A stretch of 64,000 nt of DNA from an uncultured Bacteroidales bacterium (GCA_900319645.1 ONPG01000003.1:1-64000); one strand, 5' to 3'; shown: positions 8,267 to 17,799, counted from the first letter of the stretch. Notes: generated by a model not told the origin, from the letters alone. Made by a program: numbers and translations.

Positions 8267-8758
8267 TCATTTGATGCCGAGTTCTTTTTTGATTTCGGGC
8301 ATTACATCTTTGGCGTCAGGTCCGATATGTACCATTGCGGCAGAATCGAAGATATAGGTGTATCCTTCGCGCTCACCGACCGCTTTGATAGCTTTCGCCA
8401 TGCGCTCGTGAACAGGCGTCAGGAGTTCCTGCTGTTTCTTCTGGATATCCTGCTCGGCAGTCTGGTAGAAGAGCTGGATACGCTGCTGCATTTCCTGGAG
8501 TTCCTGCTCGCGGATCTGCTTGACAGCGTCTGCCATAGTGGCTGCTTGTGCCTGATAGTCCTGTGCTTTTTTCTGGAGTTCCTCGTTCATCGAAGCGAGT
8601 TGAGCCTCGTATTGACCTTGGATAGTATCCATTTTCAAACGGATCTGAGCCACTTCAGGCATTTGCGAGAAGAGTTCCTGCGTGTTAACGTGACCAAATT
8701 TCTGTGCGCTGAGTGTCAGCGGAGCAATCAAGAGGATTGCAAGAATGATTTTTTTCAT
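8267..8758 (-). CDS. OmpH/Skp-family periplasmic chaperone
   Basis: 163 residues with a cleavable signal peptide (MKKIILAILLIAPLTLSAQ), then KFGHVNTQELFSQMPE and a long charged helical region rich in Gln, Glu and Lys (about residues 45-125), the tentacle helices of Skp. Skp trimers hold unfolded outer-membrane proteins in the periplasm for the BAM complex. It follows the first ompH gene by 49 bp and bamA lies just upstream, the usual Bacteroidales order uppS-bamA-ompH-ompH. The C-terminus (EIKKELGIK) is complete. Confidence 0.9.
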   Translation of the reverse strand: MKKIILAILLIAPLTLSAQKFGHVNTQELFSQMPEVAQIRLKMDTIQGQYEAQLASMNEELQKKAQDYQAQAATMADAVKQIREQELQEMQQRIQLFYQTAEQDIQKKQQELLTPVHERMAKAIKAVGEREGYTYIFDSAAMVHIGPDAKDVMPEIKKELGIK

Positions 8759-8807
8759 TTTTTATACGGGGTTTTAGTTAATATTTCATGATTTCGAGGG
8801 GAGCGGA

Positions 8808-9338
8808 TTACTTGGCTCCGAGTTTCTGGAGTACCTGGTCGGAGATATCCAGTTTGGAGGACATATAAATGAGCGAGGGGTCGGACGATCGGTCTTTGAC
8901 GATGTCGATCCGTTTCTCGTCGGCGAGACTTTGGATAGCGTTGTAGATATCGTCCTGGATCGGTTTGATCAGCGCTTCGCGTTTCTTGAAGAGTTCGCCT
9001 TCCTGTCCGAAATACTTGCGTTTGAGTTCCAGCACCTCCTGTTCTTTCTTAACGATTTCCTCTTCCCGCTGGCGTCTCATCACGTCAGAGAGGAAGATTT
9101 GCTCGGTCTGGTAGTTGGTAGCCAAGACGCGTGCTTCCTGCTGGGCGGCATCAACCTCTTTCTGCCAACGGCGGGAGATAAGGGTGAGTTGCTCGTTTGC
9201 CTGCTCGTATTGGGGCAGGTTTTTGAGGATATACGCCATGTCGATATAGGCTATTGACTGATCCTTGGCAAAAGCCGTGCCACAATGCAGCAGAACTGCA
9301 ATTAAAAATGAATAATGAATAATGAATATCTTTTTCAT
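8808..9338 (-). CDS. OmpH/Skp-family periplasmic chaperone
   Basis: I start at the ATG at 9338, giving MKKIFIIHYSFLIAVLL and cleavage after TAFA; the in-frame ATG at 9365 would add nine residues before the signal peptide. The mature part has the Skp opening (SIAYIDMAYILKNLPQYEQA), a long Gln/Glu/Lys helical region and a short C-terminal domain. It should chaperone outer-membrane proteins with its paralogue downstream. The hydrophobic core of the signal peptide is encoded by a tandem word repeat (ATTCATT, three times), which also occurs as intergenic sequence in this lineage. Confidence 0.9.
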   Translation of the reverse strand: MKKIFIIHYSFLIAVLLHCGTAFAKDQSIAYIDMAYILKNLPQYEQANEQLTLISRRWQKEVDAAQQEARVLATNYQTEQIFLSDVMRRQREEEIVKKEQEVLELKRKYFGQEGELFKKREALIKPIQDDIYNAIQSLADEKRIDIVKDRSSDPSLIYMSSKLDISDQVLQKLGAK

Positions 9339-9400
9339 ATTTGTCTTTATTCTTTGAGCAGCCAAAGGCTGCGGTCTTTATTCTATGAGCGAAGCGGTCT

Positions 9401-12019
9401 TTATAGTTCCTGTCCGAGGACGAAATGGAACTGGCTACCGCCGTACTGTCTGCTTCCGTTAATTTCGTCGAAGCCCCAGCCCCAGTCGATACCGAGCAGA
9501 CCGAACATCGGAAGGAAGATACGCACGCCGAGACCTGCCGAACGCTTGAGGTTGAAGGGGTTGTACTCCTGGATGTTGGCGAAGCAGTTACCCGCCTCGA
9601 GGAAGACGTGCGCCCAGATAGTAGCCGACTGCTCGAGGGTAATAGGATAACGAAGCTCCATTGTGAACTTGTTGTAGAGGTAACCCATATTACGTCCTGT
9701 GGCTATATCGTAAGGGGTAAGCGAACCGGAGGAGTAACCACGCATAGCCACGTATTCAGTGGAATAGCTGGTGTAGCTGGACATTCCGTCGCCACCCATA
9801 TAGAAGGTCTCGAACGGCGATTTGGCATTGATATTATAATGTCCCAGATAGCCGAACTCGGCACGGGTCATCAGCACCAGTTTGCTGTCGTGGGTGAGCG
9901 GCGTAAAGACTTTGCCGGTGAATTTCCACTTGTGGTACTCAATGAGGTGGTATTTCTCAGCCGCCGACAGTTTGGAGTAGTCTTTTCCGCTGAACAGCGA
10001 CCAGGGCGGTGTGAGTTTGACACCCAGGGTAAACTGCGAACCGCGGCGGGTGTAGATCGGGTTGTCGATAGACGAACGGGAGATCTGGAGGTTGAGTGCA
10101 AGGTTGTGGGACGTACCGTTAGCAATCAAGAGGTAGGGCCAGTCCTTCATCATATAAAGCTGGTAGCTCAACTCGCCGTAGAAGGTGAAGTAGTCGTCGG
10201 GCCAGCGCAGACGTTTACCGTAACCGACCGAGACACCGAAGGTACGGAGGTACTTGTCCTTATCCGCCTCGCTCTCCGCCAACTGCTGGTAGTAGCTGTT
10301 GTTGCCGGAATAGGCGTAGTAGGACGAATAGGTGTTGTAGAGGTTCTGGTAGGCCTGCATATATCGGCTGGAATAGCCGGTCTGGTTAGCGAAATAGATA
10401 CTTGCGCTCAGGCTGTTCGGTCGCTTACCTCCGAGCCAGGGTTCGAGGAAGGAGATCGAAGCGGAGGTATAATAAATACCATTCGTACGCGCGTTGATAG
10501 AGAAGGTCTGTCCTTCGCCCTGCGGCACTATACGATAGGATTTCTTGTTGAAGAGGTTCTGTATAGCGAAGTTGGTGAACTTGAGACCCAAGGATCCCAC
10601 GAGTCCGGTAGCGCCCCAGCCGAGCGAGAACTCGATCTGGTCGCTGGATTTGGTTTCGAGTTTGTAGGTCACGTCCACCGTTCCCTCCTCGGGATTCGGC
10701 TGGATATCGGGAACAAGTTTCTCCTGGTCGAAGTGTCCCATCTGCGCCAACTCACGGAGCGAACGCATAATATCGGACTGCGAATAGAGCTGACCAGGTT
10801 TGGTGTACAGTTCACGGCGGACGACGTGCTCATAGACACGGGTGTTTCCGACGATGTTCACCTCGTTGATCGTAGCGGGTTTGCCCTCGTACATGCGCAT
10901 TTCGAAATCGATGGAGTCGTTCTCAACGTTCACCTCGACGGGTTCGACGTTGAAGAAGAGGTAGCCGCGGTCGGTATAGAGTTTGCTGACCGCATCATCA
11001 TCGTTCTGGAGGCGGTCGTTAAGGGTCTTGAGGTTATAGACGTCACCGGGTTTGACACCGAGAGTAGCGTCCAGCAGTTCGTAGGGATAGACCGTATTGC
11101 CCACCCATTTGACGGAGCGTACGTAGTATTTATCTCCCTCGCTGATCGTCATATAAACGTCCACGCGCGTAGGATCCTCGGGGTTGGGCACCACGCTGTC
11201 GGCAACGATATAGGCATCGCGGTAGCCGTACTCATTGTATTTCTCGATAACGGCTATTTTATCCTTTTCGTACTCCTCGGTCACGAATTTCTTAGTGCGG
11301 AAGAGATTGACGATATCATTATCGTTGGTTTTTTTCATCGCTTTGTTGATCTGGCGGTCGGTGAGGGCGTGGTTGCCGGTCAGGTATATCTTGCCGACCT
11401 TGGTTTTGGATTTCTTATCCACGGCGATGAGTACGCGGACGTATCCTGCGTGATCGGGATCGTTGTTCTGGAGGACATTAACCTGCGCGTTGTGGAACCC
11501 TTTCTCCGCCAGGTATTTCTTGATAACCGTTTTGGCGTGGTCCTCGAGGTTCGGGGTCATCTGGCTTCCCTGGCGGATTCCGACCTTGACCTCCAGATCC
11601 TCTTTCTCGCTTTTCTTGAGTCCCTCGTAGCGCACCTCGGAGACACGCGGACGCTGCACGAGGTCGATAACGAGCCATATCTTGTTGCCTTCAATCTTTT
11701 TGGCGCGAATCTTGACGGAGGAGAAAAGTCCCTGTTTCCAGAAGCGCTTGATAGCCTTCGTAATCTGATCGCCAGGCACTTCAATCTTGTCTCCGACCGC
11801 CAAGCCGGAGAAACCTATCAGCACAAAATCCTCGTAGTTGTCGGCTCCTTTGGTTTCGATACCGGCTATCTCGTAGGTCTTACGGGTCAGTCCGTACTCA
11901 ATCTCGGGCGCAGCTACCGAATCGGTTTGCGCCGAGAGGGGAGCAAAATGGAAACAGAACGCCAGAAGGAGAGAGGCGATCAGCCAGAGCCGTTTAGTAT
12001 GTAATATATTGCTTTTCAA
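9401..12019 (-). CDS. bamA: BamA outer-membrane protein assembly factor
   Basis: 872 residues with a signal peptide (ending PLSAQ), five predicted POTRA domains over roughly residues 45-440, and a C-terminal 16-strand barrel. The barrel contains the MRGYS sequence, corresponding to the conserved loop-6 RGY/F motif, and ends in an aromatic-rich strand (FHFVLGQEL). It inserts beta-barrel proteins into the outer membrane, here including SusC. The stop of uppS at 12021 precedes the bamA ATG by one base, so the genes are coupled. The barrel has Tyr/Ser/Asn-rich loops (NTYSSYYAYSGNNSYYQQ). A long open frame on the opposite strand is a codon-usage shadow. Confidence 0.95.
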   Translation of the reverse strand: MKSNILHTKRLWLIASLLLAFCFHFAPLSAQTDSVAAPEIEYGLTRKTYEIAGIETKGADNYEDFVLIGFSGLAVGDKIEVPGDQITKAIKRFWKQGLFSSVKIRAKKIEGNKIWLVIDLVQRPRVSEVRYEGLKKSEKEDLEVKVGIRQGSQMTPNLEDHAKTVIKKYLAEKGFHNAQVNVLQNNDPDHAGYVRVLIAVDKKSKTKVGKIYLTGNHALTDRQINKAMKKTNDNDIVNLFRTKKFVTEEYEKDKIAVIEKYNEYGYRDAYIVADSVVPNPEDPTRVDVYMTISEGDKYYVRSVKWVGNTVYPYELLDATLGVKPGDVYNLKTLNDRLQNDDDAVSKLYTDRGYLFFNVEPVEVNVENDSIDFEMRMYEGKPATINEVNIVGNTRVYEHVVRRELYTKPGQLYSQSDIMRSLRELAQMGHFDQEKLVPDIQPNPEEGTVDVTYKLETKSSDQIEFSLGWGATGLVGSLGLKFTNFAIQNLFNKKSYRIVPQGEGQTFSINARTNGIYYTSASISFLEPWLGGKRPNSLSASIYFANQTGYSSRYMQAYQNLYNTYSSYYAYSGNNSYYQQLAESEADKDKYLRTFGVSVGYGKRLRWPDDYFTFYGELSYQLYMMKDWPYLLIANGTSHNLALNLQISRSSIDNPIYTRRGSQFTLGVKLTPPWSLFSGKDYSKLSAAEKYHLIEYHKWKFTGKVFTPLTHDSKLVLMTRAEFGYLGHYNINAKSPFETFYMGGDGMSSYTSYSTEYVAMRGYSSGSLTPYDIATGRNMGYLYNKFTMELRYPITLEQSATIWAHVFLEAGNCFANIQEYNPFNLKRSAGLGVRIFLPMFGLLGIDWGWGFDEINGSRQYGGSQFHFVLGQEL

Positions 12020-12020
12020 C

Positions 12021-12761
12021 TTATTTCAATTGTTCAGATGTCTTACCGAAACGGCGTTCGCGTTTCTGGTAATCAACGATAGCCTTGTAGAGTTCCTCCT
12101 CGGTAAACTCGGGCCAGAGGCAATCGGTAAAATAAAGTTCGGAATAGGCGAGCTGCCAGAGGAGGAAATTGCTGATGCGGTACTCGCCGCTGGTGCGGAT
12201 CAGCAGATCGGGATCGGGTATTTCGCGCGTGGTCATCAGCGAGGAGACCATCTGCTCATCCACTTCCTCAGCTCGGAGTTGACCTGCCTGCGCCATCGCC
12301 ACAGCCTGCTGCACAGCGTTGGTGATCTCCCAGCGCGCGGAGTAACTCAGCGCGAGGACCATCGTCAGTCCGGTATTGCGGCTGGTCTGGTCGATACACT
12401 GCAGGAACTTGGCTCTTGCCCCGTCGGGCAAACGGCTGAGGTCTCCGATCGTTTGCAGCCGGACGTTGTTGTTCATCAGCGTCGGCGTCTCCTTGGCGAT
12501 CGTATCTACCAGAAGGGTCATCAGGGCATCCACCTCCTCTTTGGGGCGGTTCCAGTTCTCGGTGGAGAAAGTATAGAGCGTAAGGTACTCTACCCCCAGT
12601 TTAGTGGCGGCTACCGTGATATTGTGCACCGTCTCGACACCCTGCCGGTGACCGAACATGCGTGCCAAGCCTTGTTTCTTAGCCCAACGTCCGTTACCGT
12701 CCATGATTATAGCTATGTGTCGCGGCAGACGCGAAAGGTCTATTTGGTCCTTGCTACTCAT
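12021..12761 (-). CDS. uppS: Isoprenyl transferase (undecaprenyl diphosphate synthase)
   Basis: The start ATG at 12761 gives MSSKDQIDLSRLPRHIAIIM; Asp21 in IIMDGNGRWAK is the Mg-binding residue of cis-prenyltransferases. Other family signatures are TLYTFSTENWNRP and DPDLLIRTSGEYRISNFLLW. About 246 residues, the normal family size. It makes undecaprenyl diphosphate, the lipid carrier for peptidoglycan and surface polysaccharide. It lies between the DUF6089-like gene and bamA with almost no gaps, the standard envelope operon of this phylum. Confidence 0.95.
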   Translation of the reverse strand: MSSKDQIDLSRLPRHIAIIMDGNGRWAKKQGLARMFGHRQGVETVHNITVAATKLGVEYLTLYTFSTENWNRPKEEVDALMTLLVDTIAKETPTLMNNNVRLQTIGDLSRLPDGARAKFLQCIDQTSRNTGLTMVLALSYSARWEITNAVQQAVAMAQAGQLRAEEVDEQMVSSLMTTREIPDPDLLIRTSGEYRISNFLLWQLAYSELYFTDCLWPEFTEEELYKAIVDYQKRERRFGKTSEQLK

Positions 12762-12766
12762 CTTTA

Positions 12767-13477
12767 TCAATCAGAATTACAGATTAAACAAATCTTCTTC
12801 GCCTTGGCGAATTCAAAAACTATGCCGACCGTCAGTTGTCCGGTCAGATCGAGGTTCATAATATTCGAGCCGTTCAGTTTGTGCATATTATCCAGATTGG
12901 CTCCTGTCTCCAGATTATCAGCGAAATAGAGGTTGTGCTGCCAGGCAATATTCAAGCCCATAAAATCGCAGAATTTCCATTTGAAGCCGATACCGAAAGG
13001 CAGGTAAGCCGCTACTCGGTTAAACTTATTCATTTCGCTGCCATAGAGCCCTGCGCCCACGCCCAGGAAGATATAGGGCGTGTAGGGATAAAGGGTGCGG
13101 TCGAACCTGTTTCTGGCGCCGTAGCGCAGAAAATTGAACTCTCCCATCACATCGACGCCAATGATCCGGTTTTCCCATTTGCCGGGGAGGCGGTTGTGGC
13201 GTTCGTCGTAGTTATTTCCGGCTATACGTTGCGTAGAGGCTTTCGCCTGCACCGCCCAGCGCTTGGTGAACTTATAGCGGAAATGGATTCCGTAGGTCTC
13301 CCGTATATCCTGGAAAATATGCGGAGTGGCGTCACCGGCATAGTAGCCGAGACCGCCCTGAAGACCTATCTCGCAGAGGTACGGACGTTCCTCCGCCACC
13401 GCTCTCAGTCCCACCGCCAGAAGGAGGACAAACAGACCATATTTAATCCACGTACACGCGCGCATTGCACACTTCAA
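12767..13477 (-). CDS. DUF6089-like outer-membrane beta-barrel protein
   Basis: 236 residues with a signal peptide (LFVLLLAVGLRAVAEE), then alternating hydrophobic strands (CEIGLQGGLGYYAGD, YGIHFRYKFTKRWAVQAKAS) typical of a small outer-membrane barrel. I place it with DUF6089 from its position directly before uppS-bamA and its N-terminal glycine-rich strands; function unknown. An alternative start is the Met at residue 5 (13465). It heads the operon, with a well-formed promoter upstream. Confidence 0.75.
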   Translation of the reverse strand: MKCAMRACTWIKYGLFVLLLAVGLRAVAEERPYLCEIGLQGGLGYYAGDATPHIFQDIRETYGIHFRYKFTKRWAVQAKASTQRIAGNNYDERHNRLPGKWENRIIGVDVMGEFNFLRYGARNRFDRTLYPYTPYIFLGVGAGLYGSEMNKFNRVAAYLPFGIGFKWKFCDFMGLNIAWQHNLYFADNLETGANLDNMHKLNGSNIMNLDLTGQLTVGIVFEFAKAKKICLICNSD

Positions 13478-13490
13478 TACATAAAGCGTG

Positions 13491-13521
13491 CAAAATTACA
13501 AAAAAAAATCGGAATACGCAA
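13491..13521 (-). promoter_or_regulatory. Promoter of the DUF6089-uppS-bamA-ompH operon
   Basis: On the minus strand, TTTG (13521-13518) is followed after 19 bases by TAATTTTG (13498-13491). The upstream box is extended as TTTGCGTATT. Confidence 0.75.
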
Positions 13522-13547
13522 AAAAAAGTGCATTTTCTCGCTAAATC

Positions 13548-14912
13548 TTACGATTTAATGAGCAAACGGAAGGCATCTGTGACTTTTTTGACCTCCACAA
13601 CCTCTATTTGGAAGTGTTTGGAGTCGATACGTTGTCCTGCGGGAACGAGGATCCGACGGAAGCCCAGTTTCTGTGCTTCACGGATACGTTGCTCAATGCG
13701 ACTGACGGTTCGGATCTCGCCCGCCAAGCCCACTTCGCCGCAGAGGCAAGTGCCGGAATCGAGTGCGATATCCATGTTGCTGCTCAGGACGGCGGCAAGC
13801 ACCGCCAAGTCGATAGCAGGGTCCTGGACACGGATACCTCCGGCTATATTCAGGAAGACATCTTTCTGGAGCAGTTTGAATCCCACGCGTTTCTCGAGTA
13901 CGGCGAGCAGCATATTCAGCCTACGTCCGTCGAATCCCGTAGAGGAACGCTGCGGTGTACCGTAGGCAGCGGAGGAGACGAGCGCCTGGACCTCGATGAG
14001 GAGCGGGCGAACGCCCTCGACAGCGGCGGCGATAGCCACGCCCGAGAGTCCTTCGCGCGCCGTGGAGAGCAACAGCTCGGAGGGGTTGCTTACCTCCCTG
14101 AGTCCGTCCTGGCGCATTTCGTAGATACCGATCTCGGAGGTGGAACCGAAGCGGTTCTTCTGCGCCCGGAGAATACGATAGAGGTACTGCTGGTCGCCCT
14201 CGAACTGGAGAACGGTATCGACGATGTGCTCCAGCACCTTGGGACCCGCCAGCGAACCTTCTTTGTTGATATGGCCGATAATGACAAACGGTATATTCGT
14301 TGATTTGGCGAATTCGAGAATACGCGTGGCGCACTCGCGGACCTGGGTGAGCGAACCTATTGAAGCTTCGACCGCCTCGGTGCCGATTGTCTGGATTGAG
14401 TCAATGACAACCACCTCGGGAGCGAGCCCCCTCACCTCTTCGAGGATACGCTCCAGCGACGTGTCGGAGGAGAGAAACAGATTGGAGGCATTGCCTGCCA
14501 GTCGTTCAGCCCGCAGTTTGATCTGGCGCACGCTCTCTTCGCCGGAGGCGTAGAAAGTCTTGCGTTCGCCCTGCTGCATCAGGACCTGGAGGGCAAGGGT
14601 GGATTTGCCGATACCGGGTTCGCCGCCTAAGAGCACCAGTGATCCCGGCACCAGTCCTCCGCCCAGCACGCGGTTGAACTCGCCGTTACGCATATCAATC
14701 CGCATTTCTTCGGTAGCCTCAATCTCCTGAAGACGCCTGGGCAGAGAGCCTTTGGCTGAGACAGAGCTTGCCACTGAGGAGCGTTGGGAGGAGGGGGTAA
14801 GGATTTCCTCCTCGTAGGTTCCCCACTCGCCACAAACCGGGCAACGCCCGAGCATCTGCGGAGCTTTGGCTCCACAGGATGAACAAACATATTGAATGGT
14901 TGGCTTGGGCAT
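13548..14912 (-). CDS. radA: DNA repair protein RadA
   Basis: 454 residues. The N-terminal C4 zinc finger uses Cys10, Cys13, Cys24 and Cys27. The Walker A motif GGEPGIGKS spans 96-104, and the RadA-specific KNRFG motif is at 252-256. A Lon-like C-terminal domain follows (GGIRVQDPAIDLAVLAAVLS). RadA is a RecA-like branch-migration ATPase acting in recombinational repair. It is the last gene of the dnaN-DUF4954-rnz-radA run; a 28-bp gap of ATTTAG words separates it from rnz. Confidence 0.95.
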   Translation of the reverse strand: MPKPTIQYVCSSCGAKAPQMLGRCPVCGEWGTYEEEILTPSSQRSSVASSVSAKGSLPRRLQEIEATEEMRIDMRNGEFNRVLGGGLVPGSLVLLGGEPGIGKSTLALQVLMQQGERKTFYASGEESVRQIKLRAERLAGNASNLFLSSDTSLERILEEVRGLAPEVVVIDSIQTIGTEAVEASIGSLTQVRECATRILEFAKSTNIPFVIIGHINKEGSLAGPKVLEHIVDTVLQFEGDQQYLYRILRAQKNRFGSTSEIGIYEMRQDGLREVSNPSELLLSTAREGLSGVAIAAAVEGVRPLLIEVQALVSSAAYGTPQRSSTGFDGRRLNMLLAVLEKRVGFKLLQKDVFLNIAGGIRVQDPAIDLAVLAAVLSSNMDIALDSGTCLCGEVGLAGEIRTVSRIEQRIREAQKLGFRRILVPAGQRIDSKHFQIEVVEVKKVTDAFRLLIKS

Positions 14913-14942
14913 TTAGGATTTAGGATTTAGAATTTAGAATTT
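14913..14942. repeat. ATTTAG word repeat between rnz and radA
   Basis: ATTTAGG, ATTTAGG, ATTTAGA and ATTTAGA occur in tandem and fill the whole gap, ending at the rnz stop codon. Confidence 0.8.
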
Positions 14943-15747
14943 ATATCTCTATCACCATTCTTTCTTCGGCGGGGATAACGTTCGGGAAGACGGTCTTGGC
15001 TTCCGCCTCAAAGAGCGAGTGGTCTTCAACGCGGGCGGAGTAATGCCCGATAATGAGTTGTCCGACCTGTGCTTTGGCCGCTATCGTAGCCGCTTCGCGT
15101 GCCGTGGAGTGCTTGACCTCACGGCTGCGTTCCGCCATCGACTCGAGGAAAGTGGTCTCGTGATAGAGCGTATCGACGCCTTCGATGATCGGGATTATTT
15201 TCTCGCTGTACATCGTATCGGCACAATAGGCGTACCGCTTGCGTGTAACCCGTTCAAATGAGCCGTCGTCGTGCTTGAGGCGGTGGGTCTCTTTGAAAAG
15301 GAATCCGCAGGTGGGCACTCCGTGTTTGAGCGGGATAGTCTCCACGCTGACCGTACGGTCCTCGAAGATCACTTCGTGTTTGCGGGGATTGATCGGATGA
15401 AAGATGATCTCGTAGAGACGGTCGCCGCAGTGGTATTCGAGCAGCGGCATAATCAGTTTCGGGAGATCAGGATGAGCGTAAATATGCATAGGCTGGGTGC
15501 GTTTGAGCATCCCGAGGGTGCACAACAGTCCCGCCAAGCCGAAACAATGGTCGGCGTGGAGGTGCGAGATAAAGATGTTGTACAGCCGGGAGGTGTGTAT
15601 TCCCAGCCGCTGCATCATCAGTTGCGCACCTTCGCCGCAGTCCACTAAAAAAGCCTTGTCGCAGAGTTCGACTATCTGCGACGAAGGTGAAGTGGTTTTG
15701 GTCGGTTTGGCGCTTCCGCAGCCTAATATCGTTACTTTTCCTTTCAA
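14941..15747 (-). CDS. rnz: Ribonuclease Z
   Basis: 268 residues of the tRNase Z branch of the metallo-beta-lactamase fold. The opening is ILGCGSAKPT, the metal motif HLHADH spans residues 62-67, and later ligands are visible in YCADTMYSE, YHETTF and IIGHYSAR. The enzyme cuts the 3' trailer from tRNA precursors. It is shorter than the typical roughly 305 residues, and I see no clear exosite. It follows the DUF4954 gene by 24 bp and is probably co-transcribed with dnaN. Confidence 0.9.
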   Translation of the reverse strand: MKGKVTILGCGSAKPTKTTSPSSQIVELCDKAFLVDCGEGAQLMMQRLGIHTSRLYNIFISHLHADHCFGLAGLLCTLGMLKRTQPMHIYAHPDLPKLIMPLLEYHCGDRLYEIIFHPINPRKHEVIFEDRTVSVETIPLKHGVPTCGFLFKETHRLKHDDGSFERVTRKRYAYCADTMYSEKIIPIIEGVDTLYHETTFLESMAERSREVKHSTAREAATIAAKAQVGQLIIGHYSARVEDHSLFEAEAKTVFPNVIPAEERMVIEI

Positions 15748-15771
15748 ATACGAAATGTTTGGTTGTGTGTA

Positions 15772-17757
15772 TCAATTATCTATTTCCGCGAGTCTCGCCA
15801 TCATCTTCTCTCCGAGCGCGGTCTTGCGGTCGATATGCTCGAGGACCGCCTGAACGAAGGAGTTGGACTCGAAGGATCCGCGCACTTCCTCGAAGTCGGC
15901 CGCCGCCTGATCGCGGTCACCGTCCACGCCGAAACCAGTCTGGCTATTAAGGTCGAACTCCTTGCGTGCGTCGTCGTACACCATCCGGTCGAGTCCGACC
16001 ACAGCATCCTGCCACTGGCGGATAGCAGCACGTATCTGCGTGAGCGTCACCTGCTCGACCGAGCAGCCCCAGACGCGTTCGAGTTTGTTCAGCGCCCAGG
16101 TCCATTCGTAGGAATAGTAGTTGGTGTACATCTCCTGCAAGCGCTGGCGGATAGCCGTGAGCGTGATACCGCCCTCCTCTATCTCGTCCAGGAGCCTGGA
16201 GACCTCGTTGCGCGGCGCGAGCAGACCTGCCAGATCGACCCAATCGCCCATTCCTGCGGTGCTATCGGGTCGCAGAGCTGCACGGAGTTCGTCGAGCGAA
16301 TGCCACTCGGATTTCTCCAAACGGCTGATGAGGCTGTTACCCAAGAATTTCTGAATACCGATCGTATAGAGTTCGCGTCCGTGACGGAGCGAAGAGTTGC
16401 GGATCTTGCAGTTGCGATAGCCATAGACCTCGGTGTTCTCACCGCTGAGGTTCTGCAGTTCATCCAGGATCTCGCGTCCGCGCCACATCTTTTGCACTGT
16501 ATAAGGGCTCAGGAGATTGAAATTGATATAATCCAGTTTCTCGGGGTCCTTGCGATTGTCGCGTTTCGGCCATTTCTGCGCATCGCGGATGGTTCCTACG
16601 GTACGGAGGTTGGCACCGGGCACCAGATAACTCTCGGAGTTGTTCTCTATGAGGTAAGAGAACGGCAGGTCGCTGGTGTCGGCGTGGTGCGTGTGACGTC
16701 CCATCACGAGGGAGAAAGCACCCACTTTGCTCGGCCAAAGCAGATAGCTGTCGCTGGTGGTCTTGGCACCACGTTCGGCTATTCCCTGATGGATAGGTCC
16801 GAGTTTGTACATATGATTGGACTGGTTGCTGCCCGAACCGGCGTTGAGGAAGGAGAACAATCCCGCGATGAGGAGCGTGCTCTTGTGATGGGTGACGGTA
16901 TATGGACCGGCAAAGATAGCGCACGCCTCACCGTGCATGCCTTGACAGTTGCTGAAGAAAAGGCTCTCGCCCGCCGAGTAGTGCTTGTCGAAAACACAAC
17001 CCTGCCCCACGAAACACTTGTCCACCAGCGTACTGTCGCCGATCTCCACGCCGGAGGCGATAATGAAATCCGCGCACTTGACGCCACTGCCCAAGCGAAC
17101 GGGTGCATAGCGATTGCTGTTGATCGTACCGTTCTTGAGGCGGCTGACACCAGCCAACTCGGCGTAATCGCCTATCCGCACGTTTTTGATGGTTCCGCAG
17201 TTGAGGATACGCACGTTCGCGCCTATCTCGCCGTGATCAGAAGCCTGCGCCTCCGCGTAGGCATCAATCATCGTCTCCACCGCGTGAATCATCTTGGGAC
17301 GATGGCGGTAGAGGGTCAGTATATACGCCAGGCTGGCGCTCAGTTCGTTGAAGATAGGGATCTCGCGTCCCCCGCCCTCGTTCATTACCGGCACGCGTAC
17401 GCCGTTGCCGAAGGTGGTACGACCGTCCACGAGCACCGAGTTGACGTTCTCGATACAGGAGTTGTCGCCGATACGGTAGTTGGCAATGTAGTTGTGAATA
17501 TTGAAAATATGCACATCGTTGCCTATCTCGCAGTTGTGGATAGTGGCGTTGTAGATACCCGAGTGCACGCGCAGACCTCCGGGCAGTTCAAACTCGCGGT
17601 TGAACGCCCCCAAGACATTATGTCCGGAGAAATGGGTGTTGTGGACGTGTGAGGGTTCAAAGGCATCCGCCACCTCAATCTCCTGCCAGTCGGCAGCTGC
17701 GCATCCTTGCGCCTCCAAAGCCGCAATCTCTGCGGCGGTCAAAGAACGGTAACTCAT
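15772..17757 (-). CDS. DUF4954 family protein, left-handed beta-helix
   Basis: 661 residues. Residues roughly 45-300 show hexapeptide-like turns (IHNCEIGNDVHIFNI, VRIGDYAELAGVS, GVEIGDSTLVDKCFVG) of a left-handed beta-helix as in acyl- and nucleotidyl-transferases. The C-terminal 250 residues are alpha-helical. I recognise it as the conserved Bacteroidota DUF4954 family, of unknown biochemical function; a sugar-nucleotide or acyltransferase-like role is inference. Its position between dnaN and rnz suggests a housekeeping gene. Confidence 0.8.
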   Translation of the reverse strand: MSYRSLTAAEIAALEAQGCAAADWQEIEVADAFEPSHVHNTHFSGHNVLGAFNREFELPGGLRVHSGIYNATIHNCEIGNDVHIFNIHNYIANYRIGDNSCIENVNSVLVDGRTTFGNGVRVPVMNEGGGREIPIFNELSASLAYILTLYRHRPKMIHAVETMIDAYAEAQASDHGEIGANVRILNCGTIKNVRIGDYAELAGVSRLKNGTINSNRYAPVRLGSGVKCADFIIASGVEIGDSTLVDKCFVGQGCVFDKHYSAGESLFFSNCQGMHGEACAIFAGPYTVTHHKSTLLIAGLFSFLNAGSGSNQSNHMYKLGPIHQGIAERGAKTTSDSYLLWPSKVGAFSLVMGRHTHHADTSDLPFSYLIENNSESYLVPGANLRTVGTIRDAQKWPKRDNRKDPEKLDYINFNLLSPYTVQKMWRGREILDELQNLSGENTEVYGYRNCKIRNSSLRHGRELYTIGIQKFLGNSLISRLEKSEWHSLDELRAALRPDSTAGMGDWVDLAGLLAPRNEVSRLLDEIEEGGITLTAIRQRLQEMYTNYYSYEWTWALNKLERVWGCSVEQVTLTQIRAAIRQWQDAVVGLDRMVYDDARKEFDLNSQTGFGVDGDRDQAAADFEEVRGSFESNSFVQAVLEHIDRKTALGEKMMARLAEIDN

Positions 17758-17799
17758 AGGGTTGGGCTGTTGGCTGTTAGCTGTTGTTTATCTTTTCAC
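17758..17799. repeat. GCTGTT word repeat between dnaN and the DUF4954 gene
   Basis: GGCTGTT, GGCTGTT, AGCTGTT in tandem (about 17765-17788). The inverse word (GCTAACA, GCTAACA, GCCCAAA) occurs after murI at about 63670-63695. Confidence 0.7.

Noticed and set aside
9425..12004. 859-residue open frame on the plus strand opposite bamA
   Set aside because: It is the complement of a clear bamA gene; the product lacks any recognisable motif and mirrors the codon pattern of the minus strand.
15763..17652. 629-residue open frame opposite the DUF4954 gene
   Set aside because: Antisense shadow of a conserved protein; no start context, promoter or motif of its own.
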